Origin: Egaibacter danicus
GTDB taxonomy: Bacteria; Pseudomonadota; Gammaproteobacteria; Burkholderiales; Burkholderiaceae_C
Reading direction: 5' to 3'
Assembly: GCA_016707075.1 (NCBI GenBank)
Contig: JADJII010000009.1
Coordinates: forward strand, 171,372 to 235,371
DNA: 64,000 nucleotides
Shown here: piece by piece, positions 8,524 to 17,385 of the stretch
How the letters are laid out: every line of letters begins with the position of its first letter
Position numbering within the stretch: the stretch's first letter is position 1
Made by a program: the position numbers and the translations under genes
Notes under the pieces: generated by a model
The model's database searches: none
Seen by the model: only the letters and a program-made list of their open reading frames with translations
What the model was told of the DNA's origin: nothing

Positions 8524-8572
8524 CTACCAGCGCACAAGGCGCGCGGACTACGGCCTCATAAGCTTATGAAAA
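8524..8572 (-). repeat. Dispersed intergenic repeat, divergent copy
   Basis: On the minus strand the segment reads ATGAGGCCGTAGTCC, a GC-rich hairpin, then GCGCTGGTAGCTACAAAAT. It keeps the GAGGCC..TAG and GTAGCTA ends of the repeat seen elsewhere, but has a longer middle. A 12-bp palindrome CATAAGCTTATG abuts it (about 8559-8570). Confidence 0.45.
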
Positions 8573-8672
8573 TTGGGCCGTTGTAGTTCGCGGTGTCATA
8601 ACCAAGTTGCCTTTCTCGCTCTTGTTGCTGTGACTGTACCGGTTGATTTTAACCCAGCCCAAACCCGCCATG

Positions 8673-8705
8673 AAAAAAGCCCGCTGGCGAACCCAGCGGG
8701 CTTTT
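8673..8705 (-). terminator. Rho-independent terminator of aceA
   Basis: GCCCGCTGG (8679-8687) pairs perfectly with CCAGCGGGC (8693-8701) around a 5-nt loop. On the minus strand it is followed by six T (A8673-A8678), 23 nt after the aceA stop codon. The other strand has TTTT after the stem, so it may work both ways. Confidence 0.92.
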
Positions 8706-8727
8706 CAATCTTGGGCAGCGCAGCAGA

Positions 8728-10046
8728 TCAGTGGAACTGTTCTTCTTCGGTCGAACCCGTCAGCGCCGTCACGCTGGACTTGCCACCCTGGATGGTCGTG
8801 GTGACTTCGTCGAAATAACCTGTGCCGACTTCCTGCTGGTGCGACACGAAGGTGTAGCCGCGGTCGCGGGCTGCGAATTCTGGCTCTTGTACTTTCTCGA
8901 CATAAGCCGTCATGCCGCGCTTGACATAGTCTTGCGACAGGTCGTACATGTTGTACCACATGGAGTGGATACCGGCCAGCGTGATGAACTGGTACTTGTA
9001 GCCCATCGCGCCGAGTTCGCGCTGGAATTTGGCGATGGTGGCGTCGTCCAGGTTTTTCTTCCAGTTGAACGACGGCGAGCAGTTGTAGGCCAGCATCTTG
9101 CCGGGGTGCACCTTGTGCACGGCATCGGCGAACTTCTTGGCAAAGTCCAGGTCAGGCGTGCCGGTCTCGCACCACACCAGGTCAGCATACTGCGCGTACG
9201 CATTGGCGCGTGCAACGGCTTGGTCCAGGCCCTTCTTGGTCTTGTAGAAGCCTTCAGCGGTACGCTCGCCCGTCAGGAAGGGTTTGTCGATCTCGTCGTA
9301 GTCAGAGGTCAACAAGTCAGCCGCTTCAGCATCGGTACGGGCAATCACCAGCGTGGGCACGCCGCAAACGTCAGCCGCCATACGGGCAGCGATCAGTTTC
9401 TGGCAGGACTCCCGGGTAGGCAACAACACCTTGCCACCCATGTGGCCACACTTCTTGACGGAGGCCAACTGGTCTTCCCAATGCACGCCACCAGCACCGG
9501 CCTTGATCATGGCCTTCATCAGTTCAAACGCGTTGAGCACGCCACCGAAACCAGCTTCTGCGTCGGCCACGATGGGCGCGAAGTAGTCGATGTAGTCTTT
9601 GCCGCCAGCGTCAATGCCTTTGGAGTGCTGGATTTCATCAGCACGGCGGAAGGTGTTGTTGATGGTTTCAACGACTTTTGGCACCGAGTCCACGGGGTAC
9701 AGCGACTGGTCGGGGTACATGCTGGAATAGGTGTTGTTGTCAGCAGCAACTTGCCAGCCCGACAGGTAGATCGCCTTGAGGCCAGCCTTGACTTGCTGCA
9801 TGGCCTGACCACCGGTCAGTGCGCCAAGGCAGTTGACATGGGGCTCGGTGTGCAGCAGATTCCACAGCTTTTCGGCGCCACGACGGGCCACGGGTGCTCA
9901 ATGGGAAACGAACCGCGCAAACGAACCACATCAGCAGCGCTGTAACCGCGCTTGATGCCTTTCCAGCGGGGGTTGGTGGCCCAGTCTTTTTCGAGGGCTT
10001 CAATTTGCTGAGCGCGACTCAGTTGTTCGGTAAGACTTTGTGGCAT
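8728..10046 (-). CDS. aceA: Isocitrate lyase, interrupted by a one-base frameshift
   Basis: Isocitrate lyase splits isocitrate into glyoxylate and succinate in the glyoxylate shunt. The catalytic loop KKCGHMGGK, the segment WCETGTPD and YNCSPSFNWKK are intact. The N-terminal 50 residues (MPQSLTEQLSRAQQIEALEK to GSFPIEHP) lie in another frame from the rest (VARRGAEKLWNLLHTEPHVN). The shift is at the GGG of 9892-9894 (CCC on the coding strand), where one more C would restore about 439 residues. The ATG at 10046 follows AAGGAG. If the shift is real, the gene is inactive; an assembly error is equally possible. Confidence 0.93.
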
Positions 10047-10325
10047 GTGAACACTCCTTGGTTGATTAACAGGAAACATCAGGCTTTTTATCCGCCTGGT
10101 GCAGTGCCACAATTCTAGGTCTTATATAAGACTCAATTTTATCTTATGTCTTATATAAGACTAAATTTATTTTAAATTAAATCAACGACTTACAGACGTT
10201 TCCCACAATACAGAACACTTTATCTCATATTGAGATATTTTTCCGCACCGCAACAATTCAATTTTTTGTATTGTGAAGCGGGGAACTCACAGTCCGGAAA
10301 CCAGCTAAGGCGCTCTCCCGCCTTG
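10047..10325 (-). promoter_or_regulatory. aceA upstream region with operator-like palindromes
   Basis: This AT-rich 280-bp region is upstream of aceA. It contains two identical perfect palindromes GTCTTATATAAGAC at 10119-10132 and 10148-10161, 29 bp apart centre to centre, plus a related half (TATCTTATG) between them. A third, different inverted repeat TATCTCATATTGAGATA is at 10221-10237. The arrangement fits cooperative binding of a dimeric repressor or activator of aceA. The protein is not in this window as far as I can tell. Confidence 0.65.
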
Positions 10326-11657
10326 TCAATATGCGCAGGCGTACCGATCCAACTCCCATGCCGTTACGTGCTGGCTGTAGGCGTCCCACTCAGCTCTCTT
10401 GATCGCGAGGAACTCATCACAAAATGCCACTCCGATCTGCTCACGTAATACGGTGTCCGCCTGAAGACCCTGCAAAGCCTCAAACAGGTCACGAGGAAGC
10501 CTGGCAGGCATCGGGGCACCAGTAGCATATTGCTCATACAGGTCGACTGAAATGGCTGGATCGGGTGTCATTTGCGAGTCAATGCCATTCAGTCCTGCGG
10601 CCAGCGTCGCAGCAATGGCGGCGTACACATTGCAGGAAGGATCAGGTAAACGCCATTCAATCCGCCCTGCCACCGTACGAACCAGGCAGGTTCGGTTGTT
10701 GTCTCCCATGGCTTTCCAAACCGGCGACCAGGTGGTGCCGGAAAGGCTATTGCTGACTGCCAGTCGTTTATAGCTATTGGCCGTTGGAGCGCACAACGCA
10801 CTGAGCGCGTCTGCATGATAGAGCAGGCCTGCCGCAAATCCGTAGCCTGCTTCGCTAAGGCCCAACGCATCATCGGCGTTGCTGAAAACAGGAGTCCCGT
10901 TTTCGTCCGTAATGCTGAGGTGAAAATGCAGTCCGCTGCCAGGCGCATTGGCGAGCGGCTTGGGCATACAGCTAAAAACCATGCCATGTTTTTCGGCTAC
11001 CGCGTGCGCCGCTATCTTGAACAGCATATAGCGATCTGCCGCGTTCAGCGCATCGTCAAACCGGTAATTGATTTCGTACTGACCATTTGCATCTTCATGG
11101 TCAATTTGCTGAAGTTCAAACCCAAGGTCCGTCAGGACCACACTCATTTCGTCTAGAAAGCCCCGGGTCCGATGGATCGACTTGAGATCGTATGACGGCT
11201 TGGACAGCCGGTCCTCATCATCCTTGACACGCCAGGTACCATCTGCCGATTTGCCAAGCAAGAAGAACTCGGGCTCAATTCCTACCCACAGCTTCCATCC
11301 CCGCTTTGCCAGCAAGTCAACTTGCCGCCTGAGGACTTGCCGAGAGCAGGTTTCCAGCGGCATGCCACCTGCGAAGCCATCGCACACGCCATGAGCGACA
11401 CCTGGCATAAAAGGCAGGGCGCGCAATGAATCAAGCTGCACGCGGCCGTAATACTCACTTCGTGGGCCATATCGTGGAAGTCCGGTCCCCCAAATGCTGG
11501 GGCCGGAGAAGCCCGCTCCAACATGGACCAGATCGCCCAACTGAGAGACGGGTACCAACTTGCCGCGTGCCACGCCGTGGATGTCGCAAAACTGGGTCAA
11601 GACACTATGAATACCCTGCGCGGCCAGCTTTGCCTTGGCAGCATTGATCAAACTCAT
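10326..11657 (-). CDS. Type III glutamine synthetase-like gamma-glutamyl ligase
   Basis: The protein (443 aa) belongs to the glutamine synthetase superfamily that joins glutamate to ammonia or an amine using ATP. Visible are the beta-grasp start with FCDIHGVARGKLVPV, the catalytic-core GIEPEFFLLG, DHEDANGQYEINY, the phosphate-binding HFHLS and the arginine loop RIEWRLPDPSCN. It is distinct from the second family member at 20116. Its place next to transaminase and dehydrogenase genes suggests an amine substrate (for instance methylamine or a polyamine) and not nitrogen assimilation, but the substrate is unproven. I chose the ATG at 11657, as the 29 residues upstream are not family-like. Confidence 0.85.
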   Translation of the reverse strand: MSLINAAKAKLAAQGIHSVLTQFCDIHGVARGKLVPVSQLGDLVHVGAGFSGPSIWGTGLPRYGPRSEYYGRVQLDSLRALPFMPGVAHGVCDGFAGGMPLETCSRQVLRRQVDLLAKRGWKLWVGIEPEFFLLGKSADGTWRVKDDEDRLSKPSYDLKSIHRTRGFLDEMSVVLTDLGFELQQIDHEDANGQYEINYRFDDALNAADRYMLFKIAAHAVAEKHGMVFSCMPKPLANAPGSGLHFHLSITDENGTPVFSNADDALGLSEAGYGFAAGLLYHADALSALCAPTANSYKRLAVSNSLSGTTWSPVWKAMGDNNRTCLVRTVAGRIEWRLPDPSCNVYAAIAATLAAGLNGIDSQMTPDPAISVDLYEQYATGAPMPARLPRDLFEALQGLQADTVLREQIGVAFCDEFLAIKRAEWDAYSQHVTAWELDRYACAY

Positions 11658-11682
11658 GGGGAAACAACTCTGGGAAACAAAT

Positions 11683-12975
11683 TTACGCCATCTCAAAAGC
11701 CGCGTCGAGGACCGCCAAGGCCTCTGTGAACACCTTGTCCTCAATCGTCAACGGAAACAGGAAGCGGATCACATTTCCGTAGACACCGCACGTCAACAGG
11801 AGCAACCCCTTCTTCAGCGCCTGCTGCTGCACGCGTTTTGTGTAATCCGCATCCGGGCTTCCCGTTGCCGGATCGACCAGTTCGCAAGCCACCATCGCGC
11901 CCAGTCCACGCACGTCACTAATGCGCGAGTTCTTATTTTGAATACCACCCAAGTGAACCTTGAGCCGATCACCAAGCACCTGCGCGCGCTCGCATAGTTG
12001 TTCCTCCTGCATGATGTCCAACACAGCGTGCGCAGCAGCAACAGCCAGTGGATTCCCGGCATAGGTTCCACCCAAGCCCCCGGGAGCCGGCGCATCCATG
12101 ATCCCAGCCTTGCCCACCACGGCTGACAATGTGGTTCCTCCAGCCATGCTCTTTGCCAGGGTCATGATGTCCGGGGATACCCCAAAATGCTCCATCGCGA
12201 ACATCTTTCCAGTACGTGCGAAGCCCGTTTGCACCTCATCTGCAATCAGCAAAATCCCGTGCGCATCACATAGTTCACGAAGCCATTTAACGGCTTCTGC
12301 CTGAATGACGTTAAACCCACCCTCCCCCTGGACGGGCTCAAAAACGATTGCCGCAACTCTGGAAGGCTCGATATCGCATTTGAATACCTGCTCCATTGCA
12401 TACTTGACATCATCGAGCGATGCGCAATGACATGGAAATGGAACATGGAAAATTTCGGGCGGGAAAGGACCAAAACCTGCCTTGTAAGGCTGAACCTTCC
12501 CCGTCATCGCCACGGCGAACATGCTGCGGCCATGAAAGGCCCCGCCAAACGCGATCACGCCACTGCGCTTTGTCGCTGATCGGGCAATCTTGATTGCATT
12601 CTCGATGGCTTCGGCACCAGTCGAGAAAAAAGCTATCTTTCGGGGGCCCGTGATCGGAACGATGGCATTGATGCGTTCCGCCAGAGAGACGTATTCCGTA
12701 TACGGCACGACCTGATAGCAGCTGTGCGTGAATCGCTCAAGCTGCGCTGATATCGCAGCTTGAATCTTGGGATGACAGTGCCCTGTATTCAACACGGCAA
12801 TACCGCCTGCAAAGTCAATAAATCGACGACCCTCGATGTCCCAGAATTCCGCATTCTTGGCGTGGTCAATGAAGAAATCCCCCATTACCCCAACACCCCG
12901 TGGTGTGGCCGCTAGCCGCCGGGCATGCCACTCAGCATTCGAGGCCTGTGTATCTTGTTTCATAACTGCACTCAT
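11683..12975 (-). CDS. gabT: 4-aminobutyrate aminotransferase-type transaminase
   Basis: This class III PLP-dependent transaminase (430 aa) probably converts 4-aminobutyrate and 2-oxoglutarate to succinate semialdehyde and glutamate. It has the ornithine/GABA-transaminase layout: IDFAGGIAVLNTGHCHP near residue 50, FSTGAEAIENAIKIAR, the PLP-binding Asp in LLIADEVQTGFARTGKM and the Schiff-base lysine in TLAKSMAGG. It has its own start (AAAGGAG, then ATCATG at 12975). The upstream frame is also open through the truncated aldehyde dehydrogenase, so a fused 875-residue product is possible. Confidence 0.92.
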   Translation of the reverse strand: MSAVMKQDTQASNAEWHARRLAATPRGVGVMGDFFIDHAKNAEFWDIEGRRFIDFAGGIAVLNTGHCHPKIQAAISAQLERFTHSCYQVVPYTEYVSLAERINAIVPITGPRKIAFFSTGAEAIENAIKIARSATKRSGVIAFGGAFHGRSMFAVAMTGKVQPYKAGFGPFPPEIFHVPFPCHCASLDDVKYAMEQVFKCDIEPSRVAAIVFEPVQGEGGFNVIQAEAVKWLRELCDAHGILLIADEVQTGFARTGKMFAMEHFGVSPDIMTLAKSMAGGTTLSAVVGKAGIMDAPAPGGLGGTYAGNPLAVAAAHAVLDIMQEEQLCERAQVLGDRLKVHLGGIQNKNSRISDVRGLGAMVACELVDPATGSPDADYTKRVQQQALKKGLLLLTCGVYGNVIRFLFPLTIEDKVFTEALAVLDAAFEMA

Positions 12976-14310
12976 GATGTCTCCTTTGTATCCGGGTTTT
13001 GATGCCTGTGATCTCATCGAGGCCTTGTTCAAGTCACGGGTCCAGACCCCCGCCTGCAAGCCATATATGGTTTGATTGGCCTGACGCACAACGTCAGCCG
13101 TATCTGTGAATGAAAGGACAGACAACACCGGCCCAAAGATTTCCTCCCGGGCAATCGTCATGTCATTTCGAACTTCATCAAAAATGGTGGGCTGAACGTA
13201 GAAACCACCAGTCTCCCTCATGGTCTGTTCACCGCCCGCCAGGACCTTCGCGCCCTCGCTCTTGCCACTCTCGATATAACGCAACACAGTGTCCATTTGG
13301 ACCTTGTCAACGAGCGCCCCCATCACCGTCGCTTTGTCCAGTGGGTTGCCGGGAGCATAGTCAGGAACAAGCGACAGCGCTTTCTCAAGAAACCTGTCTT
13401 TGATGCTCGCCTCGACAAATAACCTCGACGGCGCATTGCAACTCTCTCCTTGGTTGAAAAAGATGCTCCCCACTGCGGCCTGCACAGCCTTGTCCAGATC
13501 GGGACAATCAGCGAATACGATATTGGGCGACTTGCCGCCTAGTTCCGTCCACGCACGCTTGAGGTTGCTCTGACCCGCCATCACGTGGATCTGCTTGCCA
13601 ACGCGCGTCGAGCCGGTAAATGCAATGCAGTCCACGTCCATGTGCAAAGCCAACGGGGAACCCGCCTCGGCTCCATACCCAGGGACCACGTTAAAGACGC
13701 CCGCAGGAATACCTGCTTGCAAGGCGAGATCGGCCATCCTCAGAGCCGTCAGCGGAGACTTCTCACTGGGCTTGAGTACGACGGAGTTGCCCGCGGCCAG
13801 CGCAGGGGCAATCTTCCAGGATGCCATGATCATCGGATAGTTCCAAGGAACAATGACGCCCACAACACCCACAGGCTCTCTCGTTATCAGTGCAAGGGCA
13901 TTTCTGGAGGTAGGTGCAATCTCATCGTAGACCTTGTCTACCGCCTCCCCATACCAGCGAATGCAATTGGACGCGCTGTTGACATCGACTGCCCTTGCAT
14001 ACTTGATTGGTTTTCCCATATCAAGTGTTTCGGTCATGGCCAGCTCGTCTCCGTGAGCAAGCAACAGGTCTGCGAATTTGATCATGATGCGCTTGCGCTG
14101 TGCAGGCGCCAGGCCGCTCCAGCGGCGATCTTCAAATGCCGCACGCGCAGCGGAAACAGCAGCGTCAACATCGGCTTCGCTGCTTCGCGCCACCTGCGCC
14201 AGAATTCTGCCGTCTACCGGCGAAATGCAATCAAAACTCTGCCCATTGCGCGCGGCCACGCGCTCTCCATTGATAACTGCCCGCCCGTCAAGCTTCAGTT
14301 CTATTGTCAT
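12976..14310 (-). pseudogene. puuC: PuuC-like aldehyde dehydrogenase, C-terminally truncated
   Basis: This is an NAD(P)-dependent aldehyde dehydrogenase, probably for gamma-glutamyl-gamma-aminobutyraldehyde given its neighbours. Residues 1 to about 430 are normal: PWNYPMIMASWKIAPAL, the NAD-binding FTGSTRVGK, the catalytic Glu in WTELGGKSPN and the catalytic Cys in FNQGESCNAPSR. The protein stops being recognisable after GVWTRDLNKA (about 13021). About 65 residues holding the conserved PFGG-x-K-x-SG motif and the oligomerisation strand are missing. The frame instead reads through about 45 nt of spacer into gabT. This looks like a deletion that joined the two genes in frame; activity is doubtful. 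An ATG at 14310 follows AGAGGA. Confidence 0.8.
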
Positions 14311-14377
14311 GTCATCCTCTTCTTAATACATCGACAGGAAGCGACCAGCGCTCCCGCCAATTCTTCAATTCAATCAA

Positions 14378-15241
14378 TCAACCGGAAGTAGCTAATACGG
14401 CCAGTTCGGCTCGTGTTGCCGCTGCGATCTCACGCTCTCGCCTTCGTGTTTGACGAGCCACCCACACGCTGTAGCTCACAATGACGATGGTCACTGCAGC
14501 AATAAGGAGAGTCGCTGCCGCATAGATACTGGGATTGATACCACGTCGGGCATAGCCGAAGATAACCTGAGGCAACGTGTTCACGCCAGGACCTGACAGG
14601 AATTCGGAAATAACCACATCATCAAATGAGAGCGTGAAGGACAGCAAAAAGGCCGCCAAAATGCCTTGGAAGATATTCGGCAATGTGATGAGGAAAAACA
14701 CCTCATGAGGCCGCGCTCCGAGGTCCATCGCGGCCTCCTCAATGGAACGGTCCATATCCATCAAACGGGACTGGATGACTACCATGCCGTAGGACATTCC
14801 CAACAGCGTGTGACCGAAAATGATCGTAAGAAGTCCTCGCTCGGGCCAGCCAAATGCATTTTGAGCACCCACCATCAAGAGCAAGAGCGAGAGACCGATC
14901 ACCACTTCAGGCATCACCAGCGGTGCATTGACCATACCGGAGAAGACGGTGCGGCCAGCGAAGCGACGGTATCGAACCAGGACAAAGGCGGCAAAAGTAC
15001 CCAGCACCGCAGACAAGACGCCGGTGACCGCCGCCACCTTCACTGAAAGCCAGAAGCCCTCGACGATTTTAGTATCCCGCGTGAGCGCTTCATACCAGCG
15101 CAGTGAGAAGCCCGTGAAGTTGGCATCCTGTCGCGTGCTGTTGAAGCTAAAAATAACCATGAAAAAAAGCGGCAGGTAGAGAAACAGGTACACCAGTGCA
15201 AGCCAGGCTTTGCCAAAGTGTTTTTCGAGTAAGGCTTTCAT
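14378..15241 (-). CDS. potI: Polyamine ABC transporter permease (PotI/PotC type)
   Basis: One of two inner-membrane permeases of the putrescine/spermidine importer (287 aa, about six membrane segments). The EAA motif that contacts the ATPase is in EEAAMDLGARPHEVFFLITLP. The N-terminus YLFLYLPLFFMVIFSFN is typical of PotC/PotI. The ATG at 15241 (MKALLEKHFG) is preferred to one 36 nt upstream that lies beside the potH stop. Confidence 0.93.
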   Translation of the reverse strand: MKALLEKHFGKAWLALVYLFLYLPLFFMVIFSFNSTRQDANFTGFSLRWYEALTRDTKIVEGFWLSVKVAAVTGVLSAVLGTFAAFVLVRYRRFAGRTVFSGMVNAPLVMPEVVIGLSLLLLMVGAQNAFGWPERGLLTIIFGHTLLGMSYGMVVIQSRLMDMDRSIEEAAMDLGARPHEVFFLITLPNIFQGILAAFLLSFTLSFDDVVISEFLSGPGVNTLPQVIFGYARRGINPSIYAAATLLIAAVTIVIVSYSVWVARQTRRREREIAAATRAELAVLATSG

Positions 15242-15254
15242 GATCTCTGGCCCC

Positions 15255-16169
15255 TTACTTTCTAGGCTCGGCCGCATCGCCGGTGAAGTGATAGTAGACG
15301 GCCAAGGGTACGATGATCAACGCGATCATCACCACGGCCAGCGCGGTGGCACGCGGCCAGTTGTTGCTGGTAAACATCTCGTCCCAGACCACGCGCCCGA
15401 TCATGATGTTCTCGGGGCCACCCAGCAGCGATGGGATCACGAACTCCCCCACAGCCGGGATAAACACCAGCATGAAACCAGCGATGATGCCCGCCTTGGA
15501 CAGCGGCACCGTGACCAGCCAAAACGCCTTGAACGGGGTTGTGCCGAGGTCGTAGGCAGCCTCCAGCAGGCGAAAGTCCATCTTCACCAGGTTCGCATAT
15601 AGAGGCAATACCATGAAAGGCAGGTAAACGTAGGTCATACCCACCAGCATGGACACATTGGTGTACAGCATCTGGATCGGCTCGCTAATGATCCCAACAC
15701 CCATGAGGATCTGGTTGAGCACGCCCTGATCGGCCAGTATTCCCTTCCAGGCATAAACACGCAGCAAAAACGAAGTCCAGAATGGCAACATCACCATCAT
15801 CAGTAAGGCGGGTCGCACACTTGCCGGCGAGCGTGCAATGAAATAGGCAAACGGGTAGCCAATCAACAGGCAAAGCAGTGCAGTCCAAAGGGCATACCAG
15901 ATGGAACGCAGGTAAGCCTCGATATAGATCGTCTTGAAAAGCTCACCACTTTCACCGTCGCGAAAGATAGTCCAGTAATTTTCGTACTTCAGGCTGAGGA
16001 TGCCCGTCTGTGGGTCCCAGATTGGCTTGAATGGGTTAATGCTTTCCCCCATGTCCACAAAGCTGATATAGAGCAGGATCAGGAAAGGCAAAAAGAAAAA
16101 GACGAAAAGCCAGACATAGGGCACGCCAATGACGAAGCGTTTGCCTGGCATGGGGAAGTGGGAGGCCAT
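15255..16169 (-). CDS. potH: Polyamine ABC transporter permease (PotH/PotB type)
   Basis: The second permease (304 aa) begins with a cytoplasmic stretch and the segment VIGVPYVWLFVFFFLPFLIL. The EAA loop is LLEAAYDLGTTPFKAFWLVT and the family-typical PAVGEFVIPSLLGG is at about residue 225. AAGGAA precedes the ATG. It is followed closely by potI and preceded by potG, so all three are probably one transcript. Confidence 0.94.
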   Translation of the reverse strand: MASHFPMPGKRFVIGVPYVWLFVFFFLPFLILLYISFVDMGESINPFKPIWDPQTGILSLKYENYWTIFRDGESGELFKTIYIEAYLRSIWYALWTALLCLLIGYPFAYFIARSPASVRPALLMMVMLPFWTSFLLRVYAWKGILADQGVLNQILMGVGIISEPIQMLYTNVSMLVGMTYVYLPFMVLPLYANLVKMDFRLLEAAYDLGTTPFKAFWLVTVPLSKAGIIAGFMLVFIPAVGEFVIPSLLGGPENIMIGRVVWDEMFTSNNWPRATALAVVMIALIIVPLAVYYHFTGDAAEPRK

Positions 16170-16187
16170 TGTGAGTTCCTTGGGCGG

Positions 16188-17291
16188 TTAGTCGCGCAAC
16201 ACCACGCCGGCGCCGTCGCTCCACCAAAAGAAGACTTCATCTTCCCAGGTGATGCCCGAGAGGTCCTGGCGCGATGTATTTGCCTCTGTGATCTTGACCT
16301 TCATCCCATCACTCGCGACCACGATATAAGTGTTGTATGAGCCCAGGTAGCCGATTTCCTTCACGCGCCCCTTGAACAGGTTAGGGCCAACGTTTTCGGG
16401 CGCCTTTTTGCTGATCTCGATCTTTTCAGGACGAACGGCAATCGACACGGGCATATTTAGCGTCCCGCTGACCCCGTGGCCAACGTGAATCACGCCGATA
16501 CCGGTCTCAGCGGCGCAATGATCCGGTTCGTCAACGCTGAGCTTGCCGGCAAAGAGGTTGACGTTGCCGATGAAGTCCGCCACAAAGCGATTTTTCGGAT
16601 GCTCGTAGATTTCCTCAGGGGTCCCCACCTGCAATACCCGCCCCTTGCTCATGATGGCAATGCGGCTGGCCATGGTCATGGCCTCTTCCTGATCATGGGT
16701 AACCATCACCACCGTGACACCCACGCTTTCAATGATATTCACAAGTTCAAATTGAGTCTGCTCACGCAGCTTCTTATCTAGCGCGCCAAGCGGTTCATCC
16801 AGCAGCAGGAGTTTGGGCTTCTTGGCCAGGCTGCGTGCCAGCGCCACCCGCTGTTGCTGGCCACCCGAAAGCTGGTGTGGCTTGCGCTTGGCATAGGGTG
16901 TGAGCTGTACCAGACCCAGCATCTCGTCGGTGCGCTGCTGAACTTCCGCTTTGGGCAGGCCTTCGCGCTTGAGGCCAAATGCCACGTTCTCCCAAATATT
17001 GAGATGCGGAAACAGCGCATACGACTGGAACATCATATTCACCGGCCGGTCGTAGGGCGGCATGCGCGCCACATCCTGGCCCCCGAGAAGGATGCGACCC
17101 GAGGTTGGCTTTTCGAATCCGGCCAGCATGCGCAGCAAGGTGGACTTGCCACAGCCCGAACTGCCCAACAGGGCAAATATCTCGCCCTTTCCGATGGAAA
17201 GGGACACTTCATCCACCGCAACCGCTTCATCAAAGCGTTTGACCAGTTTCTCGGTGACTAGATAACCTTCTTGTGAACCAGCCTCTGCCAT
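16188..17291 (-). CDS. potG: Polyamine ABC transporter ATP-binding protein
   Basis: This is the ATPase of the putrescine/spermidine importer (367 aa). Walker A GSSGCGKST (about residue 43), the signature LSGGQQQRVALARS, Walker B LLLLDEPLGALD and the switch His in VTHDQEEAM are all present. They are followed by a C-terminal TOBE domain (AVRPEKIEI). A terminator hairpin separates it from potF upstream, so its level is probably lower than that of the binding protein. Confidence 0.95.
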   Translation of the reverse strand: MAEAGSQEGYLVTEKLVKRFDEAVAVDEVSLSIGKGEIFALLGSSGCGKSTLLRMLAGFEKPTSGRILLGGQDVARMPPYDRPVNMMFQSYALFPHLNIWENVAFGLKREGLPKAEVQQRTDEMLGLVQLTPYAKRKPHQLSGGQQQRVALARSLAKKPKLLLLDEPLGALDKKLREQTQFELVNIIESVGVTVVMVTHDQEEAMTMASRIAIMSKGRVLQVGTPEEIYEHPKNRFVADFIGNVNLFAGKLSVDEPDHCAAETGIGVIHVGHGVSGTLNMPVSIAVRPEKIEISKKAPENVGPNLFKGRVKEIGYLGSYNTYIVVASDGMKVKITEANTSRQDLSGITWEDEVFFWWSDGAGVVLRD

Positions 17292-17323
17292 GGGTGAACC
17301 TCGTCGTGATGGAAATCAGAAAC

Positions 17324-17360
17324 AAAAAAGGGCTGTTAATACGGAACGTACGAACAGCCC
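17324..17360 (-). terminator. Terminator between potF and potG
   Basis: GGGCTGTT (17330-17337) pairs with AACAGCCC (17353-17360). On the minus strand it is followed by six T (A17324-A17329). It lies 25 nt after the potF stop and before potG in the same direction. Such a hairpin usually reduces read-through, giving more binding protein than membrane components. Confidence 0.75.
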
Positions 17361-17385
17361 AGTTTTCAGTTGAATAGCGGAACGC

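Noticed and set aside
8731..9945. 404-residue open frame opposite aceA
   Set aside because: It is a shadow of the GC-rich aceA gene. Isocitrate lyase motifs are clear on the other strand.
12836..13075. Plus-strand frame across the puuC-gabT junction
   Set aside because: It is short, has no ribosome-binding site and is antisense to the fused genes.
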